Below, in pieces: positions 1 to 8,900 of a DNA stretch of 36,098 bases. The notes beneath the pieces were generated by a model. It ran no database searches, was not told where the DNA came from, and saw only the letters and a list, made by a program, of their open reading frames with translations. Position 1 is the first letter of the stretch. Each line of letters opens with the position of its first letter. A program made the translations under genes and the position numbers. The DNA is from Lentisalinibacter sp035655155 (GTDB lineage Bacteria > Pseudomonadota > Gammaproteobacteria > Steroidobacterales > Woeseiaceae). The stretch spans positions 1 to 36,098 of the forward strand of contig DASRVH010000148.1 of the NCBI GenBank assembly GCA_035655155.1, written 5' to 3'.

Positions 1-1
1 G

Positions 2-379
2 GGCAAGCACGGAGAGTTCGTGTTCAGTCTCCGCGGCAAGCGCCTCTGCAACATGCTCAACACCGCCTGGAGGCGGGCACGGGTGCGGGCCGGTTTACCG
101 GGCGTTCGCGTGCACGACCTTCGCCACACCTTCGGTCATCGCCTGCGCGCAGCCGGCGTCAGTTTCGAGGATCGTCAGGATCTGCTCGGCCACAAGTCCG
201 AGCGAATCACGACGCATTACTCGGCGCCGGACGTCGTGAGGCTGATCGAGGCGGCGGAGAAAGTGTGTGCGAGACGAGCGAATACTGTCCTTCGTGTGGC
301 GGGTCACGCAAATCTCACACGATCGGGCACGCAAAAGGACAGTGGTCGCAGTCGCACGATGCAAGGAGTTGAAAAGTAA
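2..379 (+). CDS. Tyrosine recombinase/integrase, C-terminal part (5' end outside window)
   Basis: This is the C-terminal catalytic part of a tyrosine (phage-type) integrase. The reading frame is open from base 2, so the gene begins left of the window; the GTG at 20 is internal. Visible motifs are HDLRHTFGHRL (second catalytic Arg with its His), LLGHKS (third-box His) and THYS (nucleophilic Tyr). The first catalytic Arg lies upstream, outside the window. After the Tyr there is a basic tail of about 50 residues, longer than the minimum. The stop at 377-379 is only 9 bp from the 3' end of a tRNA-Pro gene on the other strand, so the two are convergent. That is a common position for an integrase beside its own attachment site. 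From this fragment I cannot say whether the element is a prophage or an island, or whether the gene is intact. Confidence 0.9.
   Translation, partial: GKHGEFVFSLRGKRLCNMLNTAWRRARVRAGLPGVRVHDLRHTFGHRLRAAGVSFEDRQDLLGHKSERITTHYSAPDVVRLIEAAEKVCARRANTVLRVAGHANLTRSGTQKDSGRSRTMQGVEK
284..343. repeat. Nested inverted repeat at the integrase 3' end
   Basis: ACTGTCCTT (284-292) is mirrored exactly by AAGGACAGT (335-343). Directly inside it CGTGTG (293-298) is mirrored by CACACG (316-321). Both lie within the last 100 bases of the integrase reading frame, 46-105 bp from the tRNA end. They may be recombinase arm or excisionase sites, or an RNA hairpin; the sequence alone does not decide. Confidence 0.5.
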
Positions 380-388
380 GGGAATCTT

Positions 389-412
389 TGGTCGGGGTGA
401 GAGGATTTGAAC
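389..412. other. Probable attachment-site core (tRNA-Pro 3' end)
   Basis: Many tyrosine integrases recombine within the 3' part of a tRNA, between the T loop and CCA. Here an integrase ends 9 bp away from the tRNA-Pro 3' end, so this segment is the best candidate for one att copy. The matching second copy would lie to the left, outside the window, so the crossover point cannot be placed. Confidence 0.4.
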
Positions 413-465
413 CTCCGGCCCCTGCCTCCCGAAGACAGTGCTCTACCAGGCTGAGCTACACCCCG
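389..465 (-). tRNA. tRNA-Pro, anticodon CGG
   Basis: The reverse strand folds as a full cloverleaf of 77 nt. The acceptor arm CGGGGTG pairs with CACCCCG, and the gene encodes its own 3' CCA (TGG at 389-391 on the plus strand). The D arm contains AGCCTGGT, and the T arm contains GGTTCAAATCC. The anticodon stem CTGTC/GGCAG encloses the loop TTCGGGA, which gives anticodon CGG for the proline codon CCG, well suited to a GC-rich genome. Its 3' end faces the integrase gene, so the 3' half is the likely attB for the adjacent element. The gene is intact because integration restores the tRNA end. Confidence 0.96.
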
Positions 466-586
466 ATTCCGCTTGGATCGTCGGCCGCGGAAAGCCGACG
501 GTGCCGTGCGGAGCGCCCGTAAATGCCGGTTCGGGAAGAGACTTTCCGGTCTCCATACCGGCGGACAGCTGCCGCAGAGGGCGGGT

Positions 587-615
587 AGTGTACTTGAGCG
601 GCCCCGCCGACTCAA
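587..615 (-). promoter_or_regulatory. Sigma70-type promoter, probably for tRNA-Pro
   Basis: On the minus strand TTGAGT (610-615) is followed after exactly 17 bp by TACACT (587-592), a good -35/-10 pair. It lies after the stop of the acyltransferase gene and about 120 bp upstream of the tRNA 5' end, so the precursor would have a long leader. A hairpin (CGCCGA 605-610, loop, TCGGCG 616-621) overlaps the -35 and may help end the upstream operon transcript. I see nothing else between 466 and 631. Confidence 0.5.
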
Positions 616-631
616 TCGGCGCGAGCGCCTT

Positions 632-3283
632 TCAATTCTGCTCCTGCAGATCGCGGATGGCGCCGCGAAGGCCGTCCAGGATGCGGTCGCGATCGGTCTC
701 GCCGTCGCCGCGGTCGTGGAGGGCCTGCACGCTGATCCCCTCGCCGTAGCGGACGACGATGCGTGCCGGGCGCGGCAGACGCTGTCCCCTCGGCCAGGCG
801 TCGAACGCACCCTCGATGGAGACGGGCAGCACCGTGACGTCCGGCGCGTGTTCCAGCAGCACGCCGATGCCGGGGCGCAGCGGCTGCAGCTCGCCGTCGC
901 GGGAGCGCTCGCCCTCGGGGAACCAGACCAGCATGCGGTCCCGGTCCAGCGCCGCCTTGGCGAAGGCGAGGCTGGAGACCACCGTGCGGCGCGGGTCGAT
1001 GGGGATGACGCGGCCCAGTCGGCTGAAGCCGCGGAAGACGGCATTGCGATACGCCCAGCCGGTCCAGCCGCCCCAGAATGTGTCCACCCGCAGGTCTGGC
1101 GGAAGGGTGGCCGCCAGCACGAAGGGATCGAGGAAGCTCGTGTGGTTGGGGGCGATCAGCAGCGGGCCGGACTCCGGCGGCTGCTTGCCGGTGGCGCGCA
1201 CGCGGAACGCCGCTCGCATCAGGCCGGTGTTGACGGCGTAGGCGGCCCGCGCCGTGACGGCGCTGGCCCGGGAGCGTGGTTCGAGCCACTCTTTCTGCTC
1301 GTCGGTGAGTACGGAGTCCGGCTGCTCGAGCGGCGTGTGCAGTTCCTCGGCGGATTCCTCCTTCTCCGCGACGGCGGCGAGCATGTCCCGCACGGTCTCG
1401 ATGTCGGCGATGTCGTCCTCGCGCAGCTCGGCGCCGGTGCGCCGGGCGATGTCCATGCTGAGGTCGAGCCAGCCGAGGGAGTCGACGCCGAGTTCGAGCT
1501 GGAAGCTTGTGTCGGGTGTCAGGCGCGTCTGCCGGTAGCGCTCCGCCAGCAGTTGCCAGGCCTTGCGGGCGCGCTCGTTGCGCAGCAGCTCCCGGTCTTC
1601 GGCAGACATGTCGTCGACGGCCATGGGCTCGCCGCCGTCCGGGTCCTCGCCGTCGGCGAGCGACTCGTAGCGCTCCTCCAGCTTGTTGCGCCGGATCTTG
1701 TCCAGCCGCGTGCGATCGAGCGGCTCGTGGGTGACGCGGTAGCGGTCGAGGCGCTGGTAGGAGGGGAGGGAACGCGAGCGCTCGCGTACGGCCGCGGCGA
1801 TGGCGTCTTCGGCGGAGCGGGATTCCCGGCGCAGCGCCTCGAGGTCCGGGAAGATGACGGCGGCCAGCTGCTCGCCGTCCTTCAGTATGCCGATCTCGGC
1901 GATCAGCGGGTGTTCCGCGTACGCCTCCTCCAGGGCCTCGGTGCGTATGTTCTCGCCGGAAGCGGTGACGAGCATGGTGCTCTTGCGGCCGAGCACGTGC
2001 AGGAAGCCGTCGTCGTCGATGCGGCCGAGGTCGCCGGTGCGGAACCAGCCGTCCGTGAAGGACTCCCGGGTCTCTTCCTCCCGGTCCAGGTAGCCCTCGA
2101 AGACGCCGGGGCCGCGGGCGAGGATCTCGCCCGCGTCGGCGTCGCTGGCGGTCTGCACCGACTCGTCGATGGAGAGCTCGATACCGTCGACGACCCGGCC
2201 CACCGTATCGAGATGGCCACGGCCGGGCATCTTGATGGTGAGCAGTGGCGCCGTCTCCGTGAGGCCGTAGCCGATCGCCACGTCCCAGCCGATGCCTTCC
2301 AGCCGGTGGGCGGTGGCGGCGTCCAGCGGCGAGCCCCCCGAGGCGAGCATGCGCAGCGTCGGGCCGAGCTGACGATGCAGGGGTCGCAGCAGGAAGTGGC
2401 CCGCATTCAGGCCCGTGGATCGGCGCAGCGCGGTGCAGCCGCGTATGAGCCCGCGCATCAACACCCCCACCGGCGCCGGCAACCCGTCGATGCGGGCATC
2501 CACGCCGGCGAGCAGGGCGGCATAGAGACGGGGCACGCCCAGGATGATGGTGACGTCGTGGCCGCGAATGGCGCGGATGATGTCCGGGCCGGTCAGGCTC
2601 GCCGGGATGACGATGGGAATGCCGAGGGACAGCGGCGCCAGCGTGCCGATGACCAGGGGATAGACGTGGTGCAGCGGGAGCGGCTGGAGCATGCAGTCGT
2701 CGGCGGCAACGAGGCCCGTCTCCTCCACCGTGCGCACCTGGAACGCCAGGTTGCGGTGCTTCAGCGGCACGCCTTTCGGCGGGCCGGTGGTCCCGCTAGT
2801 GAACAGCAGCAGGGCGGTGTCGTCCGCGGCGGGCAGATCCGGCGCTTCGCCGTCGATGTCCAGCCAGCGCTGCCAGCTGCGGGCGCCGCCGTCGCGGTCG
2901 AGCCGGAGCACGGTGCCGTCGTAGTCCACCTCCTCCAGTATCTCGGCGCGCGTCTCGTCCGCGACCACGCAGGGGATGTCGGTGTCGGCGAAGATGCCAC
3001 GGAGTTGTTCTCGCTCCATCTGGGTGTCGATCGGCACCGCCGTGATCCCCGCCCGGAGCAGCCCGAGGAAGACGCTGATCCAGTCGGCATCCGGGGGGGC
3101 GAACAGCGCGACGCGATCGTACCCGTCCGCATCCGCGCCGACGGCTATGGCATCGACCCGGTCCGCGAGTTGCCGGTAGGTGAGGACGGGGTTGTCGCCG
3201 CCGTCCGCCTCGACCACGGCCGGCTGCCGGCCATGGCCGCCCAGGCCCTCGAACAGCGATGACAGTGTCAGCGACTCGTTCAT
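632..3283 (-). CDS. AMP-dependent acyl ligase / ACP / PlsC-type acyltransferase fusion
   Basis: This 883-residue protein has three domains. Residues 1-545 are an AMP-forming acyl ligase, with the P-loop LLFTSGTTGPPKGV at 159-172, GYGLTETAPL, and GWFRTGDLG followed by GRKSTMLVTASGENI. Residues about 565-640 are an acyl-carrier domain with GVDSL, whose Ser602 would carry phosphopantetheine. Residues about 650-883 are a PlsC-type acyltransferase with NHTSFLD near 712 and PEGERS near 789. Inference: the ligase activates a fatty acid, loads it on the internal ACP, and the last domain transfers it to a lysophospholipid or similar acceptor. E. coli Aas joins acyltransferase and ligase in the opposite order and has no ACP domain. 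The ATG at 3283 overlaps the ATPase stop as ATGA and has AAGGAG in front, so translation is probably coupled. The frame stays open far upstream of this ATG, but that part is a shadow of the ATPase gene. The acceptor is unknown. Confidence 0.9.
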   Translation of the reverse strand: MNESLTLSSLFEGLGGHGRQPAVVEADGGDNPVLTYRQLADRVDAIAVGADADGYDRVALFAPPDADWISVFLGLLRAGITAVPIDTQMEREQLRGIFADTDIPCVVADETRAEILEEVDYDGTVLRLDRDGGARSWQRWLDIDGEAPDLPAADDTALLLFTSGTTGPPKGVPLKHRNLAFQVRTVEETGLVAADDCMLQPLPLHHVYPLVIGTLAPLSLGIPIVIPASLTGPDIIRAIRGHDVTIILGVPRLYAALLAGVDARIDGLPAPVGVLMRGLIRGCTALRRSTGLNAGHFLLRPLHRQLGPTLRMLASGGSPLDAATAHRLEGIGWDVAIGYGLTETAPLLTIKMPGRGHLDTVGRVVDGIELSIDESVQTASDADAGEILARGPGVFEGYLDREEETRESFTDGWFRTGDLGRIDDDGFLHVLGRKSTMLVTASGENIRTEALEEAYAEHPLIAEIGILKDGEQLAAVIFPDLEALRRESRSAEDAIAAAVRERSRSLPSYQRLDRYRVTHEPLDRTRLDKIRRNKLEERYESLADGEDPDGGEPMAVDDMSAEDRELLRNERARKAWQLLAERYRQTRLTPDTSFQLELGVDSLGWLDLSMDIARRTGAELREDDIADIETVRDMLAAVAEKEESAEELHTPLEQPDSVLTDEQKEWLEPRSRASAVTARAAYAVNTGLMRAAFRVRATGKQPPESGPLLIAPNHTSFLDPFVLAATLPPDLRVDTFWGGWTGWAYRNAVFRGFSRLGRVIPIDPRRTVVSSLAFAKAALDRDRMLVWFPEGERSRDGELQPLRPGIGVLLEHAPDVTVLPVSIEGAFDAWPRGQRLPRPARIVVRYGEGISVQALHDRGDGETDRDRILDGLRGAIRDLQEQN

Positions 3284-5973
3284 CCGGTCTCCTTGCCGGT
3301 CTCCGTCCGGCGATGAATGAGCTTGGCGATCTCGTCGACGAACAGCAGTGAGACGGCGATCGGCAGCAGCGTCAGCCACACACCGGCGGAGACGGGCCCG
3401 ATGCCGAGGACGTCGCTCAGACCGGGCACGAACATGGCGCCGATGTGGACGCCGTGCGCCGCGACCACCGCCGCCACCAGCAGCAGGTTCGCCGTGAGCG
3501 GCACCCGGAACGCCGAGCGCCGCTCCGAGCGGCAGCTGAACGCATGCACGTTCTCGAAGAGTACCATCAGGAGCAGCAGGAGGTTGCGGGCCTCGTGCTC
3601 GCCGTAACCGGCCTGGAGCAGATAGTAGTACACGGCGAAGGCGACGCCGCCGATGTAGAGGCCGGAAGTCAGGGTATGGCGGATCATCAGCCGATCGAAG
3701 ATGGGCTGATCCGGAGACCGCGGTTTGCGCTTGAGGACGCCGGGTTCGGTCTTCTCGAACGCGAGCGCCACGTCCTGGATGCCGTTCGTGACCAGATTCA
3801 GCCACAGCAGCTGGATGGGATTCAGCGGCAGGGGCAGGCCCGCGAAGATAGAGAGGAAGAACAGCAGCACCTCGCCGGCACCGGTGGCCAGCAGCAGCCA
3901 GGTGACCTTGCGCACGTTGTCGTAGGCGCCGCGGCCTTCCTCGATGCCATGCACGATGGAGGCGAAGTTGTCGTCGGTGAGGATCAGCGCGGCCGCGCCC
4001 CGCGCCACGTCGGTACCGCCTTCGCCCATGGCCACGCCGATGTGCGCACCCTTGAGCGCCGGCGCGTCGTTGACGCCGTCGCCGGTGACCGCGACGAAGT
4101 GGCCGGATTCCTGCAGCCGCGCGACGATATCCGTCTTCTGGGTGGGCTCGACCCGGGCGAAGACCTTGGCACGGCCGATCCGCCGGCCGTATTCCTCCGG
4201 GTCGTCCTCGAGATCCTTCAGCTCCCGGCCGGTCACCGCCTCGTCGTCCTCGCCGGCGATGCCCAGCTCCCGCGCGATGGCGAGACCGGTGCGGGGATGG
4301 TCGCCGGTGATCATGCGCACCTCGACGCCGGCCGAGTGACATTGCTCGATCGCCTCCGGCACCTCCGGGCGCACCGGGTCGATGAGGGCGACGAGGCCGA
4401 GGAAGTCGAGTTCTGCGAGATCGTCCTCGCCGGGGTCGTTGCTGTCGCTACGCCCGGCGGCCACGGCCAGCACCCGGTAACCCCGCTCGGCGAGGTCGGC
4501 CTCCCGTTCGGCGACATCCTCCGCGTCGATGCCGCTGCACATCTTCGTGACCACCTCGGCGGCCCCTTTCACGTACACGCGTGTGCCGTCTTCATCCTCG
4601 TGGAAGCTGGCGGCGTAGCGGCGGCTGGACTCGAACGGGATATCGCCGGTCTGCCGTCGGTCTTCGAGCAACTCCTCGCGATCGAGATTCAGTTTCGCGC
4701 CGAGCACCAGGAAGGCGATGTCGACGCTGTCGCCTTCCACCTCCGGCTCGCCGTCCCCGTCCTCGCCGGAGCGCAGCTCGCCCTCGTTGCACAGGACGCC
4801 GGCCGTGGCGAGCCCGAGCAGCGCCTCCCGGTCGTCGCCGTCCGGCTCGTTGCCGTCGCTGTCCGTGATGGTGCCCTGCGGTCGGTAACCTTCTCCCTCG
4901 ACCTCGAACTCCGCGCCCCCCGGCAGCGCGATGCGCTTGGCCGTGAGCACGTTGGCGGTGAGCGTGCCGGTCTTGTCGCTCGCCACCAGCGTGCAGGCGC
5001 CCAGGCCCTCGACCGCCTGCAGCTGGCGGACGATGACGTGGCGCCGTGCCATGCGGCTGGAGGCGATGGAGAGAGCGACGGTGATGGCCACCGGCAGCCC
5101 GGCCGGGATGGCGGAGACGGCCAGCGCCACGCCCAGATAGAAGATCTGCAGGAATTCGGTGCCGCGCCAGAACTGGACCACCGAGAGTATTGCCACCGCG
5201 GCGAGGACCAGGATGGCGATGCGACGCGTGAAGCGGCGCAGTCGCAGCACCAGTGGCGGCGCCTGGTCTTCCTCGCTGAGCGACTCGGCGATGCGGCCCA
5301 CCTCGCTCGCGGCACCGGTGCGGCAGACCACGCCCTCGCCCTTGCCGTCGACAATGGCACTGCCCGCGTGGACGAGGGTCTCGCGTTCGCCCAGCGGCGT
5401 GTCCTCGTCCAGCGAGGCGTCCGCATTCTTCGGCACGGCCAGCGACTCGCCGGTGAGCATGGATTCGTCCGCGTGCACGTTGTTGCCGTGCAGCAGGCGG
5501 ATGTCGGCAGGCACGGAATCGCCGGCCTCCAGCAGCACCACGTCGCCGGGTACCAGCTCGCCGCTGGGCACTTCCTGCTCCCGGCCGGCCCGTCGCACCC
5601 GCACGCGGATGGCGAGGGCCTCGCGCAGTGCCGCGGCGCTGGTCTCCGCCCGGAACTCCTGCCAGGCGCCGATGCCGGCGTTCAGCGCCAGCACGGCGAA
5701 GATGAAGAGAGCGTTGTTGACGCTGCCGATGGCCAGCGAGACGCTGCCGGCGATCAGCAGGATGTAGATCAGGGGGTCGCGGAACTGGCGCAGGATGACC
5801 AGCGCGAGCCCCGCGCGACCCTCCCGGGGCAGCTCGTTGGGGCCGAACTCTTCCTGCCGTTTCCCGGCTTCGTCTTCGCCCAGACCCTCCCTGTCGCTCG
5901 CCAGCCGGTCGAGCGCCTCGTCCGCCGGCAGCGAATGCCAGGGTGTCCCGGTTATGGTGTCGGCATCGATCAC
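3280..5973 (-). CDS. P-type cation-transporting ATPase (P2-like)
   Basis: This 897-residue membrane ATPase would move a cation across the inner membrane using ATP. In order it shows a cation-ATPase N-terminal domain (about 10-75), the first membrane pair, the actuator motif TGES at 174-177, a second membrane pair, the phosphorylation motif DKTGTLT at 333-339, the hinge TGDGVNDAPALKGAHIGVAMG, and a C-terminal block of six membrane segments. The architecture matches the calcium/SERCA-like P2 group. However, the M4 motif is PAGLP (290-294) where SERCA has PEGLP, and M6 reads NLVTNGIQD where SERCA has NLVTDG. Two acidic calcium ligands are therefore replaced, so the ion should not be assumed to be calcium. 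The start is GTG; the AAGGAG 16 bp upstream is far for a ribosome site. It follows the RND pump by 13 bp and overlaps the acyl-ligase start. Confidence 0.92.
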   Translation of the reverse strand: MIDADTITGTPWHSLPADEALDRLASDREGLGEDEAGKRQEEFGPNELPREGRAGLALVILRQFRDPLIYILLIAGSVSLAIGSVNNALFIFAVLALNAGIGAWQEFRAETSAAALREALAIRVRVRRAGREQEVPSGELVPGDVVLLEAGDSVPADIRLLHGNNVHADESMLTGESLAVPKNADASLDEDTPLGERETLVHAGSAIVDGKGEGVVCRTGAASEVGRIAESLSEEDQAPPLVLRLRRFTRRIAILVLAAVAILSVVQFWRGTEFLQIFYLGVALAVSAIPAGLPVAITVALSIASSRMARRHVIVRQLQAVEGLGACTLVASDKTGTLTANVLTAKRIALPGGAEFEVEGEGYRPQGTITDSDGNEPDGDDREALLGLATAGVLCNEGELRSGEDGDGEPEVEGDSVDIAFLVLGAKLNLDREELLEDRRQTGDIPFESSRRYAASFHEDEDGTRVYVKGAAEVVTKMCSGIDAEDVAEREADLAERGYRVLAVAAGRSDSNDPGEDDLAELDFLGLVALIDPVRPEVPEAIEQCHSAGVEVRMITGDHPRTGLAIARELGIAGEDDEAVTGRELKDLEDDPEEYGRRIGRAKVFARVEPTQKTDIVARLQESGHFVAVTGDGVNDAPALKGAHIGVAMGEGGTDVARGAAALILTDDNFASIVHGIEEGRGAYDNVRKVTWLLLATGAGEVLLFFLSIFAGLPLPLNPIQLLWLNLVTNGIQDVALAFEKTEPGVLKRKPRSPDQPIFDRLMIRHTLTSGLYIGGVAFAVYYYLLQAGYGEHEARNLLLLLMVLFENVHAFSCRSERRSAFRVPLTANLLLVAAVVAAHGVHIGAMFVPGLSDVLGIGPVSAGVWLTLLPIAVSLLFVDEIAKLIHRRTETGKETG

Positions 5974-5986
5974 CGGCTCGGTCGTT

Positions 5987-8900
5987 CTACTCCTTTTCGG
6001 GACGGCGCCATTCCAGCGCCGTTACCGTCAGCGCGGGCAGCATGGTCAGTGATACCACGGCGGCGCCGAGGATGCCGAACAAAACGATGGCGCCGACGCC
6101 GCGGTAGAGCTCCGTGCCCTCGCCGGGCATGAATACGAGCGGCGACAGACCGCAGATGGTGGTCAGCGTGGACATCGCGATGGGCCGCAACCGCGCCCGC
6201 ACCGCCTCGCGCACGGCCTCCAGCGCCGAGGCGGAGGTTTCCCGGATCTGCCGCATGGCCCGGTCGACGATCAGGATGGGGTTGTTGACGACGGTGCCCA
6301 TGAGGATCAGGAAGCCCAGCATGGAGATCATGTCGAAGGGCTGGCGGATGGGGTTCAGGCCGACGAGCGGCAGGGCGGCGCCCACCAGGTTCAGCAGCAC
6401 CAGGCCGACGATGCCGCCCGCGATGCCGAGCGGGATGGTGGTCATGATGAGCAGCGGGTAACCCCAGTGGCGGAAGATCGCCACCAGCAGCAGGAAGACG
6501 ATGACCAGGGCGACGGGGTAGTTGTCCGCCAGGGCGGCCTGGGTGGCGGCAAGCTGGTCGCTGGCGCCGGAAATGTCCACGTTCACGCCGGCGGGCAGCG
6601 CGCCGGTCTCGCGCAGCTGACCGATGACCTGCGTTCGCATCATCTCTACGCCGGTCTCGAGCGCGATGCTCTCCGGCGGGATGACGTTCAGCGTCACCGT
6701 CCTCTGGCCGTTCACGCGCCTGACGGTGCTGGTATCCACCGTCTCCTCGATGCGGACCAGCGACGAGAGCGGCAGCACCGTGCCGCGGGGCGTCCATACC
6801 GGCAGATCGCCGATGTCGTCCAGCCGGGACTCGGTGCCGCGTCGTCCGAACAGGTAGATGTCGATCTTGTCGTCGTTCTGGAAGAACTCGTCCACGAAGG
6901 CGCCGTCGGTGAGAGCCGCTACCGTCAGGCCCACGTCCGCGGCGCTCATGCCCAGTTCCGAGGCACGGTCCCAGTCGGGCCGCACTTCCACCAGCGGCTG
7001 CGACAGCGCGAGCGAGGAGGGATTCGACTGGATGCGGGGGTTGCCGAACACTTCCTCGGAGCGCCGGTACGCCGCCAGCGCCGCCTCGTAGATCACCGTC
7101 AGGTTCGGCCCCGAAATATCCAGGTTGATGGAGCGGGTGCCGCCGTCGTTGCTGGTGATGATGGAGCCCCGGGAGGCGAACGCCCGCATGCCCGGGTAGC
7201 TCTCGTACCTGTCGGTGAGCACCTCCATCAACGCGTCGACGTGGTCCGGGTCCACGGGCTCGGTGATGATGCGCATGCCGTTCGCCTCGATGCCGAGGTT
7301 GAGATAACGAAGCGCGGGCACGGGCGCCTCGCCGGCGTCGAAACGGCCGGGGTCGTCGCCGACGAAGTCGAGGAAGTAATCCTGTATCTCCAGGCCGATC
7401 TCGGCCATGGTTTCCAGGTTGTAGCCCGGCGGCGCGCTCATGCGCGCGAATATCTTGGGCTCCTCGCCCTCCGGCAGGTATTCCGCCGGCGGGGTGAGGA
7501 TGAAGATCACGGCCAGACTGGCGGCGACCGTGGCGCCAATGGTGCCCAGCCTTCGCCCGCGGGTTGCGATCAGAGCCTCGACGCCGGCGAGCAGGCGGTC
7601 ACGCAGGTGTTGTCCCCCCGGCTGTCGCTCGCTGGTGCCGAACTCCAGCCGCGCGCTGGCCGTGGGGATGAGGGTGACGGCCACCAGCATGGAGGCGAGG
7701 ATGGAGGCCGAGATGGCGATGGCGATATCGGAGTAGAGCTGGCCCGCCTCCTCCTCGATGAACACGATTGGCGTGAACACCAGGATCGTGGTCAGCGTGG
7801 AGGCGAGCACGGCGGGCCAGACGTTACGCACGCCGGCGACAGCCGCCTTGAAGCGGTCGAGGCCCCGGCGGCGCTCGAGTTCGATGCTCTCGATCACGAC
7901 GATGCTGTTGTCCAGCGTCATGCCGATGGCGAAGGCGACGCCGGCCAGCGAGATCACGTTGATGGTGCGCCCGGTCACGAGCAGGCCGATGAACGCGGCG
8001 ATGGTACAGATGGGGATGCCGATGACGCCGACCAGGGTGGCGCGGCCGGAGCGGAGAAAGAGGTACATCACCAGCGTGGCGAACAGGGCGCCGAGGCCCA
8101 GGTTGACCCAGACGTTGGCCACGGAGGCCTCCACGTAGCCGGCGTCCTCCGCAGTGAGTTCGAGTTCCATGCCGGCCGGATTCAGGAGGTCGGCGTTGAT
8201 GTCCTCCGCCGCATCCAGCATGGCGTACTTGATGTCGATGACGTTGGAGCCGGTCTCCCGGCGCACGTACAGGCTGATCACCGGATCGCCGTCCACGAAC
8301 GAGAGGTCGCGGATCTCGAAATGGTCCAGCTCCACTCGGGCCACGTCTTCCAGCCGGATGATCGTGTCGCCGCGCCGCTCGATGATCAGCGCCTCGAGGT
8401 CGGATACGTCGCCGAAGCGCCCGACGGTGCGCAGCAGGTAGCGGCGCTTGCCGCTCTCCACTTCGCCGGCGGAGATGTCCTGGTTGCGGGCGCGAACGGC
8501 TTCGCGGACGTCGCTGATGCTGAGTCCCCGATCCGCGAGCCGGGAAGGGTCCAGCAGGATGCGCACCTGGCGCTCGGCGCCGCCACCGACGCCCACCTGG
8601 GCCACGCCCGGCACGCTGGACATGCGCGGACGCACGTTGTCCTCGATGAAGTCCCGCATCATGTCCATGTCGAGCGAGCGGGGATTGCCCGGCAGCGGCG
8701 AGACGCGGAAGAACATGAAGGCGTTGGAGGAGAAAGAGGTGGCGTCCACCCGCGGCTCGTCCACGTTCAGGGGGTAGGAGGGCACCTGGTTCAGGGCGTT
8801 GTTGACCCGGATCAGCGTCTGGGTGATGTCCACGCCGAACGGGAAGTCCAGCTCGATGCGGGCCTGGCCGCTGGAGGCCGTGGCCTCTAGCCGCTGCAGG

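Noticed and set aside
3284..4342. Apparent 353-residue N-terminal extension of the acyl-ligase protein
   Set aside because: This part is Arg/Gly/His-rich shadow of the ATPase gene; the real ATG is at 3283, with a ribosome site and family-like sequence after it.
473..6132. Very long plus-strand open frames opposite the acyl-ligase and ATPase genes (about 900 residues each)
   Set aside because: They are antisense shadows caused by high GC and third-position bias; their translations show no domain motifs, while the minus-strand proteins are full of them.
6467..8890. Long plus-strand open frame (about 800 residues) opposite the RND pump
   Set aside because: A shadow rich in His, Arg, Gly and Val with no recognisable fold; the RND gene on the other strand is certain.
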